From NCBI RefSeq assembly GCF_006438925.1, contig NZ_RCZA01000001.1:740066-804065 (forward strand): a stretch of 64,000 nt of DNA, written 5' to 3'. This document shows positions 27,607 to 36,127 of the stretch, one piece after another. Source of the DNA: Pseudomonas mandelii. GTDB taxonomy: Bacteria > Pseudomonadota > Gammaproteobacteria > Pseudomonadales > Pseudomonadaceae. Under the pieces are notes generated by a model, which made no database searches, was not told where the DNA came from, and saw only the letters and a list, made by a program, of their open reading frames with translations. Made by a program: the position numbers and the translations under genes. How positions within the stretch are numbered: the stretch's first letter is position 1; each line of letters starts with the position of its first letter.

Positions 27607-29133
27607 CTATGCCGTAGAGCCCACTCCGGATGTGGTTCGCAATCGCCCTTCCAGCCTGCGCTTCAACCCCCGCGCTTCAATCAACAGTTTTGATCCCTTG
27701 GCCGCATTGGCCCGACCCCATTCCTCCAGCAACTCCAGACATGAGTGATCGATGTAGCTCAGGTTATTGAGCGGCACATGCACCGTCGCGCCTGCCGGAA
27801 TGGTCCCCAGCACCTGGGTCAGCGCCGGCACTTTGAGAAAGGTCGCTGCACCTATCAATCGCAGTTCCATTTCGCCGTCCTTGGGCAGATCGATCAGGCT
27901 GATTTTCAACCGCGAAGCCTTCCAGGCCAGTTTGGCCAGTGTCAGGCCGAAGCCGATCAGCACGCCGGTCAGCAGGTCGGTGAAGATGATCGCCAGGGCA
28001 GTTGCCGCGTAGGTGAACATCGGCATCCGGCCATAACGGCCCAGACCGCGAAAGGCCTTGAGGTCGACCAGTTTGAAACCGGTGTAAACCAGAACGCCCG
28101 CCAGGCTCGCCACCGGAATGCTTTGCAGCACGCTGGACAGCAGCAAAACGAAAGCCAGTAACCACAGGCCATGGAAGATCGCCGACAGTCGCGTGGTGGC
28201 GCCGGCCTGGACGTTGGCCGAACTGCGCACGATCACGCCGGTCATCGGTAGCGCGCCGAGTAAACCGCAAAGCATGTTGCCTACGCCTTGAGCCGACAAT
28301 TCCCGGTCGAAGTCTGAGCGCTGGCCGCTGTGCATGCGGTCCACCGCGGCGGCCGAGAGCAGGGTTTCGGCGCTGGCGATAAACGCCACGGCAAAGGCGG
28401 CAATGAGCAGCGTCGGGTCAGCCAGGTTGAGTAAATCTGCGGGTTTCAGCCAGTCGATGGCTTCCGCCAGGTTGGCCGGGACTTCCACTCGTTTGACCTG
28501 CAACGCGAGCACCAGGCTGGCGACGGTCGCCAGGCCTACCCCAAGCAGTGCGCCGGGAATGAAGCGCAGGGAATGGGGGCGGAATTTCTCCCACAACCAC
28601 ATCACCGCAATCGTCGACAGTCCGAGCAACCCGGCTTGCCAACCGAAGGAGGGCAAGGCCTGCATGACGGCAGCCGGGAAGGCGGCCAGGTTATCCAGCC
28701 CGGAAGGCTTGGGCACGGCGTCGAGCATCACATGCACCTGTGACAACACGATCAGTACACCAATCCCGGCGAGCATGCCGTAGACCACCGCCGGCGCCGT
28801 CACCCGGAACCAGCAGCCGAGTTTCAAACGCCCGGCCACCAGCTGCAGAAAACCGGCCAGCAGCAGGATGGGGCCGAGCATGTCGATACCGTGCTGGCGC
28901 ACCAGTTCGAACACCAGAACAGCCAAACCGGCCGCCGGGCCGCTGACTTGCAGTGGCGAACCGGCAATCCAGCCCACCACCAAGCCACCGATGATCCCGG
29001 TGATCAAGCCTTTGGACGGCGGCAGCCCTGAGGCGATGGCGATGCCCATGCATAAGGGCAGGGCGACGAGAAACACAACCACGGACGCCAGCAGCTCCCG
29101 TGGCAGAACAGCTTTGAGTTGCGCAGCACGCAT
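27607..29133 (-). CDS. SulP family anion transporter with STAS domain
   Basis: A 508-residue membrane transporter. The core has ten or more hydrophobic segments with SulP signatures (ASVVVFLVALPLCMGIAIASG, IIGGLVVGWIAGSPLQVSGPAAG, SAETLLSAAAVDRMH). A short C-terminal STAS domain follows (VHVPLNNLSYIDHSCLELLEEW). The ATG at 29133 follows GGGAG; an upstream in-frame start adds only ten residues. It lies 90 bases downstream of a beta carbonic anhydrase on the same strand. Family members paired with carbonic anhydrase are suspected bicarbonate transporters, so bicarbonate or sulfate are the main candidate substrates. Confidence 0.88.
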   Translation of the reverse strand: MRAAQLKAVLPRELLASVVVFLVALPLCMGIAIASGLPPSKGLITGIIGGLVVGWIAGSPLQVSGPAAGLAVLVFELVRQHGIDMLGPILLLAGFLQLVAGRLKLGCWFRVTAPAVVYGMLAGIGVLIVLSQVHVMLDAVPKPSGLDNLAAFPAAVMQALPSFGWQAGLLGLSTIAVMWLWEKFRPHSLRFIPGALLGVGLATVASLVLALQVKRVEVPANLAEAIDWLKPADLLNLADPTLLIAAFAVAFIASAETLLSAAAVDRMHSGQRSDFDRELSAQGVGNMLCGLLGALPMTGVIVRSSANVQAGATTRLSAIFHGLWLLAFVLLLSSVLQSIPVASLAGVLVYTGFKLVDLKAFRGLGRYGRMPMFTYAATALAIIFTDLLTGVLIGFGLTLAKLAWKASRLKISLIDLPKDGEMELRLIGAATFLKVPALTQVLGTIPAGATVHVPLNNLSYIDHSCLELLEEWGRANAAKGSKLLIEARGLKRRLEGRLRTTSGVGSTA

Positions 29134-29223
29134 AGGAATTCTCCCGAAGTTTTCTTCAGGCATGGCAAAGCCAGGCTGCTCAATCGGCAGCCTCGGCTAA
29201 ACCACACGGGGATTTAGGAGGAT

Positions 29224-29955
29224 CTAAAAGCGCGCTTTAGGCGTCGCCACCGGAATCGGATGGCTGCCGTCGAGCGGCAGGAAACAACCCTTGTCCGCGT
29301 CGTAAGCTCTGATTTCGCTGGTTTCGATGTTGTAGATCCAACCATGGATAAACAGCTGACCATTAGCCATGCGCGAGGCTACCGACGGGTGCGTGCGCAA
29401 ATGCTGCAGCTGGGCGATCACATTCTCCTCGGTGAGGACGTGCATGCTTTCGTTTTCGTCGGCGCAATGACAGTTTTCCTGGACCATGGTTTTTGCCACT
29501 TCGGCATGACGCAACCAGGCTTTGACCGTTGGCATTTTTTCCAGGCTTTGCGGGTTGAGCACTGCGCGCATCGCGCCACAGTCAGAGTGCCCGCAAATGA
29601 TGATGTGCTGCACGCCGAGGGCCAGAACGGCGTATTCGATTGCCGTGGAAACACCACCGTTCATTTGCCCATAAGGCGGCACCACGTTGCCGACGTTACG
29701 GGTCACGAACAGATCGCCGGGGGAGCTTTGGGTGATCAGCTCAGGAACGATGCGCGAATCGGCGCAGGCGATGAACATCGCTCTGGGGCTCTGGGCCGTG
29801 GCGAGTTTTTTGAAGAGTTCTTCCTGCTGTGGAAAAACTTCGTGATGAAAATGCAAAAAGCCGTCAACGATATGCTGCAGCGCTGCATCGGCGGTTTCCG
29901 CCTCCGGTTGGGCTGAAGCCGACGCAGCCAACGGCTGTTTATCCTTGTCACTCAT
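29224..29955 (-). CDS. Beta-class carbonic anhydrase
   Basis: Interconverts CO2 and bicarbonate. The 243-residue protein carries the zinc site: Cys64 with the Asp66-Arg68 dyad in ACADSRIVPE, and His123 and Cys126 in CGHSDCGAM. NVGNVVPPYG is also family-typical. The N-terminal 25 residues are an Ala/Gln-rich extension without a clear signal sequence, so it is probably cytoplasmic. It precedes the SulP gene and probably forms an operon with it, coupling hydration to anion transport. Confidence 0.93.
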   Translation of the reverse strand: MSDKDKQPLAASASAQPEAETADAALQHIVDGFLHFHHEVFPQQEELFKKLATAQSPRAMFIACADSRIVPELITQSSPGDLFVTRNVGNVVPPYGQMNGGVSTAIEYAVLALGVQHIIICGHSDCGAMRAVLNPQSLEKMPTVKAWLRHAEVAKTMVQENCHCADENESMHVLTEENVIAQLQHLRTHPSVASRMANGQLFIHGWIYNIETSEIRAYDADKGCFLPLDGSHPIPVATPKARF

Positions 29956-30198
29956 GATTCATCCTCTTTGGCGGAGTCAGGGAATTTTCCCGTATTGTCC
30001 GGTGTGAAGCCAGTGGCTGTTTAAAAAACATCCAGGTCGAGAGCCTCGACCCATCAGTCACTCGATGAACAAGGTAGCGACCGAAACTTAACTCAAACTG
30101 AATAAAACGCTCTAGAACGTGTGTTCCAGGTCACAAAAAACGTGACCGGCGTAGTGGCAAAGTGCATTTCACACTACTCAAACATAGGCCAATTGTCC

Positions 30199-31257
30199 TC
30201 AAATCAACGACATCTGGCGACCCGGCGGACAGAAGGCTTCGCAGTCCAGATTGAAACCTTCCCGACTATTGAGCCCCAGACGTTTGATGGTTTTGGCAAA
30301 GCGTTGCGCCAGCAGATCGGCAAACGGCCCTTCGCCACGCATCCTGGCACCGAAGCGACTGTCGTAGAGCTCGCCACCACGGCTCTGACGAATCAGGCTC
30401 AACACATGAGCGGCACGCTGAGGATAGTGGGCCGCCAGCCATTCTTCGAATAGCGGCGCCACTTCCAGCGGCAGGCGCAGCATCATGTAGGCCGCACTTT
30501 GCGCCCCCGCGGCATGTGCTTCGGTGAGCAGGCTTTCGAGTTCGCTGTCGTTGATCATCGGAATCATCGGCGAGCACAGAACGCCCACCGGAATTCCCGC
30601 TTCACGCATCACACGGATCGCCCGCAACCGAGCCTTGGGTGCAGCGGCGCGCGGTTCGAGTATGCGTTTGAGCTCATCGTCCAGGGTGGTGAGGCTGATC
30701 ATCACCGCCACCAGCCTTTGCTCGGCGAGTTCGACCAGCAGGTCCAGATCCCGAAGAATCAGCGAGCCCTTGGTAATGATGGTCACGGGATGGCGATAGC
30801 GCAGCAGCACTTCGAGGGTTTTGCGGGTGATTTTGTGTTCGCGTTCGATCGGCTGATAAGGGTCCGTATTGGAGCCCAGATTGATCGGCGCACATTGATA
30901 GCCGCGCTTGGACAGTTGTTCTTCCAGCACATCGGCGGCGTTGGTCTTGGCGATCAGTTTGGTTTCGAAATCCAGCCCTGGCGACATGTCCCAATAAGCG
31001 TGGCTTGGCCGCGCGTAGCAATAGATGCAGCCGTGCTCGCAGCCGCGATAGGGATTGATCGAACGATCGAAGGGCAAGTCCGGCGAGTTGTTGCGAGTGA
31101 TGATGGTTTTCGCCGTTTCGATGCGCACCTCGGTGCCTTGGGTGATCGGCGCTTCCTGATACCAGCCGTCATCCTCGGTCACCGAACGGTTAGGCGCGAA
31201 GCGGTTGTGCGGGTTGGTCGCGGTTCCGCGGCCGCGCGGGGGAAGAGGGGTGGACAT
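30199..31257 (-). CDS. PA0069-family radical SAM protein, SOS-regulated
   Basis: A 352-residue radical SAM enzyme with the cluster motif GCEHGCIYCYARP (Cys73, Cys77, Cys80; CX3CX2C), the spore photoproduct lyase-like arrangement INPYRGCEHGC, and downstream GSNTDPYQPIER and VTIITKGSLILRDLD. The reaction is unknown; relatives include DNA-repair lyases. It has a perfect LexA box 16 bases upstream of its ATG, consistent with the P. aeruginosa homologue's place in the SOS regulon. It stands alone between the carbonic anhydrase and gluconate dehydrogenase genes. Confidence 0.88.
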   Translation of the reverse strand: MSTPLPPRGRGTATNPHNRFAPNRSVTEDDGWYQEAPITQGTEVRIETAKTIITRNNSPDLPFDRSINPYRGCEHGCIYCYARPSHAYWDMSPGLDFETKLIAKTNAADVLEEQLSKRGYQCAPINLGSNTDPYQPIEREHKITRKTLEVLLRYRHPVTIITKGSLILRDLDLLVELAEQRLVAVMISLTTLDDELKRILEPRAAAPKARLRAIRVMREAGIPVGVLCSPMIPMINDSELESLLTEAHAAGAQSAAYMMLRLPLEVAPLFEEWLAAHYPQRAAHVLSLIRQSRGGELYDSRFGARMRGEGPFADLLAQRFAKTIKRLGLNSREGFNLDCEAFCPPGRQMSLI

Positions 31258-31272
31258 GAAAACGCCTCTGCA

Positions 31273-31288
31273 CTGTTTTTATATACAG
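31273..31288. promoter_or_regulatory. LexA (SOS) box upstream of the radical SAM gene
   Basis: CTGTTTTTATATACAG fits CTGT N8 ACAG exactly. It is centred in a 40-base near-perfect palindrome (31261-31300) whose outer arms are AACGCCTCT and AGAGGCGTT. The arm next to the gene contains the likely Shine-Dalgarno GAGGCG, five bases before the ATG at 31257. Confidence 0.9.
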
Positions 31289-31327
31289 TATAGAGGCGTT
31301 GTTCATATGGCTAGTGCCGCTGGGCAG

Positions 31328-32632
31328 TCAGTTCTTCTGGGTGACTTGCCCCAGATCGTCGCTCGACGTGGTCTTCATATCATCCGTGCGCAGGTTCGCC
31401 ACTTCGCTCGCCTTGACCGGTGAGCCGCCGTTGCCCCAGCTGCTACGGATGAAACTCACCACATCCGCCAATTCCTGATCCGACAGGCGCCAGGCGAACC
31501 CCGGCATCGTGAAGGTCGAAGGCGCCATGTGGGTCGCAGGCAACGTGCCGCCCTTGAGCACGATGTGAATCAGCGACGTCGGATCCTCCGACTGCAACAC
31601 CGGGTTGCCCGCCAGCGCCGGGAACACTTTGGTGTAGCCATGGCCATCGCTACGGTGACAGGCCGCGCAGTTGTCGATGTACACCGAAGCGCCGGGCTTG
31701 CTGTCGTCGCCGTTCCACAGCGCCTGTGCGACCTGTTTGTCGTACTGGTGCGGCTGATCGTCGGGATCATTGGCCGGCAAGGACTTGAGGTAACGGGCAA
31801 TCGCGGTCAGATCGTTGTCGGTCATGTATTGCATGCTGTGCGTCACCACATCACTCATGCCACCAAACACTGCGCTGCGATCACTGCGACCGGTCTTGAG
31901 AAACTGCACCAGTTGTTCTTCGCTCCAGCTGCCGAGGCCGTCTTTGTGATCGCCCCGCAGACTTTTCGCGATCCAGCCTTCAAGCGGCGCACTGCCTGAC
32001 AGAAATGCGCTGCCTTCGCCTGCATTCAGGGCTTTTTCCTGCATGGTCAGGGCACGCGGCGTATGGCATGCGCCGCAATGTCCGAGGCCTTCCACCAGAT
32101 AAGCCCCACGACTGACCACGGCATCTTCGCCGGGTGCCGCTTTGTAGTCCGCCACAGCCGGGGCAAACATCCAGCGCCAACCCGCAAGCGGCCAGCGCAT
32201 GCTCAATGGCCAAGGAATGTCGCTGGCCTTATTCTCCTGAGCGACCGGCGCCACGCCATGCATGAAGTAGGCGTACAAGGCTTGCATGTCGGTTTGGTTG
32301 ACGCTGGCGTAGGACGGATACGGCATCGCCGGGTACAAAGTGCTGCCGTTTTTGGCGACACCGTGGCGCACGGCTTTGTCGAAGTCCTCGAAGCTGTAGT
32401 CGCCCAGGCCGGTTTTATCCGGGGTGATATTGGTGGAGTAGATCGTCCCGATCGGCGTTTCCATCGGCAAGCCACCGGCGAACGGCTTACCGTCCTTGGC
32501 GGTGTGGCAGGCCACGCAGTCACCCGCGCGGGCGAGGTATTCGCCTTGTTTGATCAGGTTTTGATCGATTTCTGCGGCGTTGATCGAGCCACAACCGAGC
32601 AGCGCCAGGGTCGCGATAACAAGTGCTTTCAT
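31328..32632 (-). CDS. Triheme cytochrome c subunit of gluconate 2-dehydrogenase
   Basis: A 434-residue periplasmic, membrane-attached cytochrome that passes electrons from the flavin subunit to ubiquinone. It has a signal peptide (MKALVIATLALLGCGSINAA) and three heme motifs: CVACH at about 39-43, CGACH in the middle and CAACH in the last third. The ATG at 32632 is preferred because GGAG then lies eight bases upstream; the in-frame ATG two codons earlier is too close. The order gamma-flavoprotein-cytochrome is that of FAD-dependent gluconate (and related alcohol/sorbitol) dehydrogenases. Confidence 0.9.
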   Translation of the reverse strand: MKALVIATLALLGCGSINAAEIDQNLIKQGEYLARAGDCVACHTAKDGKPFAGGLPMETPIGTIYSTNITPDKTGLGDYSFEDFDKAVRHGVAKNGSTLYPAMPYPSYASVNQTDMQALYAYFMHGVAPVAQENKASDIPWPLSMRWPLAGWRWMFAPAVADYKAAPGEDAVVSRGAYLVEGLGHCGACHTPRALTMQEKALNAGEGSAFLSGSAPLEGWIAKSLRGDHKDGLGSWSEEQLVQFLKTGRSDRSAVFGGMSDVVTHSMQYMTDNDLTAIARYLKSLPANDPDDQPHQYDKQVAQALWNGDDSKPGASVYIDNCAACHRSDGHGYTKVFPALAGNPVLQSEDPTSLIHIVLKGGTLPATHMAPSTFTMPGFAWRLSDQELADVVSFIRSSWGNGGSPVKASEVANLRTDDMKTTSSDDLGQVTQKN

Positions 32633-32644
32633 GGTCATCGCTCC

Positions 32645-34429
32645 TTAAGCCTGAACCAGCGGGCCGGGGTTTTTCAGGTATTGCTCGCGGATCGCCCGGG
32701 CCGACCAGTAGGTCAACGCTGCCACCAGGCCGGTAGGGTTGTAGCCCAGGCCTTGTGGGAAAGCTGACGCTCCAGGGACGAAAACGTTGTGTACGTCCCA
32801 GCTCTGCAAGTAACGGTTCAGGGCGCTGGTTTTCGGATTGGTGCCCATGATCGCGCCACCGTTGAGGTGGGTGGTCTGGTAAGACGCGGTGTTGAAGTGA
32901 TCGCCGACCTTCTTGCCGATCACGGCGATGGCCTTGGGGCTCATCGCTTCGGCGATCTTGCCCATTTTCTCGACCATGAAGCGGTTCATCTTGATGTCGT
33001 TTTCCTGCCAGTCGAAGGTCATCCGCAACAGCGGCAAGCCGTAGGCATCGCGGTACACCGGGTCCAGATCGAGGTAGTTGCCACGGTAGGATTGGTGCGC
33101 GCCGTGGGCATCCATCGACACTTGATGGGTGTAGTAATCGGCGGTGGCACGTTTCCAGGCACTGCCCCAGGCCGGGGTGCCCGGCGGGTTGGATGTGCCT
33201 GCGATCGGTCGGCTGCCGGCCTGGTTGACCCACATCGGCGAGCCGCCGACGAAACCATGGGGCCCGTGATCGAAGTTGTCGGCGTTGAAGTCGTCCACCG
33301 CCACGCCGTTACCGCCGGCACCAATAAAGTTATTGGTGTGGGTGTCTTTGTCAAAGTAGGCCTTGATGGTGGCCATGTTCTGGTAGGCGAAGTTCTTGCC
33401 GACCACGCCTTCGCCGCTGATCGGGTCATACGGCTTGCCGATACCCGACAGCAACATCAGCCGCACATTGTGGAACTGGAAGGCACCGAGGATGACCAGA
33501 TCTGCCGGCTGCTCGATTTCCCGGCCCTGGCCGTCGATGTAGGTCACGCCTGTCGCCTTGCTCTTGGTGCTGTCGAGATTGACCCGCAGTACGTGGGAGT
33601 TGGGCCGCAGCTCGAAGTTGGGCAGCGGTTTGAGCGCCGGCAGAATGTTTACGTTCGGCGATGCCTTGGAATACATGTAGCAGACATAGCCGCTGCAAAA
33701 ACCGCAGAAGTTGCACGGGCCCATTTGTGCGCCGTAGGGGTTGGTGTAAGGGCCTGACGTATTGGCAGAGGGCAGGTTGTAGGGTTTGTAACCCACTGCG
33801 GTGGCCGCTTTCTGAAACAACTGTGCGGAAACAGTGTTCTTCTGCGATTCCAGCGGGAAATGATTCGAACGGTCCGGCGCGTACGGGTTGCCGCCCTTGC
33901 CTTCGCCGACCAACTGACCCTTCACCGTCCAGGCTTGACCCGACGTGCCGAAGACCTTCTCGGCGTAATCAAAAAACGGTTCCAGCTCTTCATAGCTGAC
34001 GCCGAAGTCCTGGATGGTCATGTCCTTGGGGATGAAGCTTTTGCCGTAGCGTTCTTCGTAGTGGCTGCGCATGCGCAACTCGATCGGGTCGACCCGAAAA
34101 TGCACGCCGGACCAGTGCAAACCGGCGCCGCCGACACCATTGCCGGGCAGGAAGGCGCCCAGTTGGCGGTTCGGCAGCGCGATGTCATTCACGCTATGGC
34201 GAATGGTCACGGTCTCCTTGGAAATGTCCTGGAAGAGTTTTTTCCGCACGCTGTAGGTAAGTTCGTCGATCACCTGTGGATAGTTGCCATCGGGGTAAGT
34301 GTCCTGCATCGGCCCGCGCTCGAGCGCCAGCACATTCAGGCCGGCTTCTGTCAGCTCCTTGGCCATGATCGCGCCCGTCCAGCCAAAACCGACGATCACT
34401 GCGTCGACCTTCTTCATTACCGTTGCCAT
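32645..34429 (-). CDS. Gluconate 2-dehydrogenase flavoprotein subunit (GMC oxidoreductase)
   Basis: The 594-residue catalytic subunit oxidises gluconate (to 2-ketogluconate) in the periplasm. The FAD-binding site is VDAVIVGFGWTGAIMAKEL near the N-terminus. NGVGGAGLHWSGVHFR and the C-terminal HLNGGAIMGTNP and NVFVPGASAFPQGLGYNPTG motifs are those of this GMC branch, including the substrate-site His. A cysteine-rich stretch (MGPCNFCGFCSGYVC) suggests an iron-sulfur cluster as in fungal-type and bacterial FAD-GDH relatives. It has no signal of its own; export is expected by hitchhiking with the Tat-dependent gamma subunit. It starts two bases after that gene. Confidence 0.9.
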   Translation of the reverse strand: MATVMKKVDAVIVGFGWTGAIMAKELTEAGLNVLALERGPMQDTYPDGNYPQVIDELTYSVRKKLFQDISKETVTIRHSVNDIALPNRQLGAFLPGNGVGGAGLHWSGVHFRVDPIELRMRSHYEERYGKSFIPKDMTIQDFGVSYEELEPFFDYAEKVFGTSGQAWTVKGQLVGEGKGGNPYAPDRSNHFPLESQKNTVSAQLFQKAATAVGYKPYNLPSANTSGPYTNPYGAQMGPCNFCGFCSGYVCYMYSKASPNVNILPALKPLPNFELRPNSHVLRVNLDSTKSKATGVTYIDGQGREIEQPADLVILGAFQFHNVRLMLLSGIGKPYDPISGEGVVGKNFAYQNMATIKAYFDKDTHTNNFIGAGGNGVAVDDFNADNFDHGPHGFVGGSPMWVNQAGSRPIAGTSNPPGTPAWGSAWKRATADYYTHQVSMDAHGAHQSYRGNYLDLDPVYRDAYGLPLLRMTFDWQENDIKMNRFMVEKMGKIAEAMSPKAIAVIGKKVGDHFNTASYQTTHLNGGAIMGTNPKTSALNRYLQSWDVHNVFVPGASAFPQGLGYNPTGLVAALTYWSARAIREQYLKNPGPLVQA

Positions 34430-34431
34430 GC

Positions 34432-35172
34432 TTACGCCCTCTCGCCGCGAATCGAAACTGCCGGGAAGGGGTATTGCTCGTTGCGTTCCACCCAATCCAT
34501 GAAATCGGCGCGGGCGCCGGGGAAGCCGATCATGGTCCAGCCGACCATCCCTTTATTGCCGCCATGAATCGGGTCGCAGAAGAACCCTTCTTTGGTGTTT
34601 TGCAGCAGCAGGTTGAAGAAAATCTTCGCTGGAACACTGTCGAACTGAGGTTTTCCGGCCTCGAGTTGCTTGAGTAAATTGTCTCGGGTAGCGCTGTCTT
34701 GCTCAGCAAATACTTTACCGTTGAACGTTTTCGACCAAGCATCCGTAGCGGCGATGCCCAGGCGATAAATCTCTTTGGGCACCAATTTGCTCTGCCAGCC
34801 CATTTCTGGAGCGGCGTCTGCGTTGAACGGTCCCTGCATGAACCACAGCGCGCCGGCCGCGTAAGGCGTGTTCATCTGGCGGTCGATGTATTCGGGCACA
34901 CCCGCTTCCAGGGCGCCTGGCCCTTGGGCATCGCTCGGAATCAGCTGGGCGACAGCCGCCTGGATGAACGTCCATTCTTCGGCGGTGAAGTAGCTTGGTT
35001 CATAAGTGCTGGTGTTGGCCGGCGCTTTGCCGGAACTGGCCGGGGCTGCTTCGGGCGCGGCCATCAGGACCGTGCTGCCCAGACCGGTGCTGGCAACGGT
35101 GACCAGCGGGATCAAGGTCAGGGATTTGCGCAAAAACTCACGCCGCGGGTTGTCTCGATCTTGATCGGACAT
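34432..35172 (-). CDS. Gluconate 2-dehydrogenase gamma subunit (subunit 3)
   Basis: A 246-residue accessory subunit with a twin-arginine signal (NPRREFLRKSLTLIPLVTVAST). The mature domain has TYEPSYFTAEEWTFIQAAVAQLIPSD and EAGVPEYIDRQM, the hallmarks of the gluconate dehydrogenase subunit 3 family. It is needed for export and assembly of the flavoprotein. It is the first gene of the three-gene unit; the promoter must lie in the 301-base gap upstream. Confidence 0.9.
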   Translation of the reverse strand: MSDQDRDNPRREFLRKSLTLIPLVTVASTGLGSTVLMAAPEAAPASSGKAPANTSTYEPSYFTAEEWTFIQAAVAQLIPSDAQGPGALEAGVPEYIDRQMNTPYAAGALWFMQGPFNADAAPEMGWQSKLVPKEIYRLGIAATDAWSKTFNGKVFAEQDSATRDNLLKQLEAGKPQFDSVPAKIFFNLLLQNTKEGFFCDPIHGGNKGMVGWTMIGFPGARADFMDWVERNEQYPFPAVSIRGERA

Positions 35173-35473
35173 AGGGAGGGCACCTCATCAGGCATTAGCG
35201 GTTTTTCAGCCGTCTCACAGGACGACTTTTCGTTTTGACACCGATGCAGAACGCCAGCAAACGGGGAGCAATAGGGCGCATCGGTAATATGGGGTAACAA
35301 ATGGTAGCAGGCTAAGTATCAAGATGAACCGATTCAGCTAAAAAACCTCGGTTTTGCGACGAAAGCAATCGGCTGATTCACGATTCTTTGACAGAGGGGT
35401 CACAGGCCTTTGACCCCTCGGGGTTGAAGCTCGGCGTCATCTTCCCGACTCTTCCTGAACGGTCACCCCGAGC
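35173..35473. other. Divergent intergenic region upstream of gluconate dehydrogenase
   Basis: This 301-base gap separates the leftward dehydrogenase genes from the rightward phosphatase gene. It is relatively A/T-rich in the middle (35280-35400) and contains no plausible gene. A short duplicated phrase, GTCACAGGCCTTTGACCCCTC after TTGACAGAGGGG, lies near 35387-35420. No operator could be named. Confidence 0.4.
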
Positions 35474-36118
35474 ATGTCTCTACTGCGTTGTTTCCCAGCG
35501 ATTTGCCTGTCCCTGGCCGCACTTTTAAACCTGACGCTGGCCCTTGCCGACGACAGTGCATTGCCCCGACCTGCGGAGTGGGCTCAATCGGTCGAGGTGC
35601 AGTACAACCTCTTCAAAATGTCCCCGACGCTTTATCGCAGTGCATTGCCCGACAGCGGTGCGGTGCCGTTACTGGAGAAGCTCAAGGTCGGGACGGTTAT
35701 TACGTTCCTGCCCGAGTCGGATTCAAGCTGGTTGTCGACGCCAGGTATCGCGCAAGTACAGTTGCCCTATCGCACCAACCATGTGGATGACGCGGATGTA
35801 CTCAAAGCCCTTAGAACGATCCAGACCGCCGAAACCAAGGGGCCGGTGCTGATGCACTGCAAACATGGTTCGGACCGCACTGGTCTGATGGCGGCCATGT
35901 ACCGGGTCGTGGTGCAGGGCTGGAGCAAGGAAGACGCCCTGAACGAAATGACCCAGGGCGGCTTTGGTGACAGCACTCATTTCAAGGACGGCATCCGTTA
36001 CATGATGCAGGTCGATGTCGACAAGCTCCGCACCGCGTTGGCCAACGGCGATTGCAGCACGAGTCCGTTCGCCAGTTGTTCGATGAAGAGCTGGTTCAAA
36101 TCGGCCCACGTCGAATAA
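35474..36118 (+). CDS. Periplasmic tyrosine/dual-specificity phosphatase (TpbA-like)
   Basis: A 214-residue protein with a signal peptide (MSLLRCFPAICLSLAALLNLTLA to LA/DD). The cysteine phosphatase loop is HCKHGSDRTG, with catalytic Cys129 and Arg135; a general-acid Asp is likely in NHVDDADV. The architecture matches the TpbA family, which in P. aeruginosa dephosphorylates a periplasmic-facing diguanylate cyclase partner. No such cyclase adjoins it here, so the substrate is unknown. It has two cysteines near the C-terminus (GDCSTSPFASC) that could form a disulfide via DsbA. Confidence 0.85.
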   Translation: MSLLRCFPAICLSLAALLNLTLALADDSALPRPAEWAQSVEVQYNLFKMSPTLYRSALPDSGAVPLLEKLKVGTVITFLPESDSSWLSTPGIAQVQLPYRTNHVDDADVLKALRTIQTAETKGPVLMHCKHGSDRTGLMAAMYRVVVQGWSKEDALNEMTQGGFGDSTHFKDGIRYMMQVDVDKLRTALANGDCSTSPFASCSMKSWFKSAHVE

Positions 36119-36127
36119 ACCGTTACG

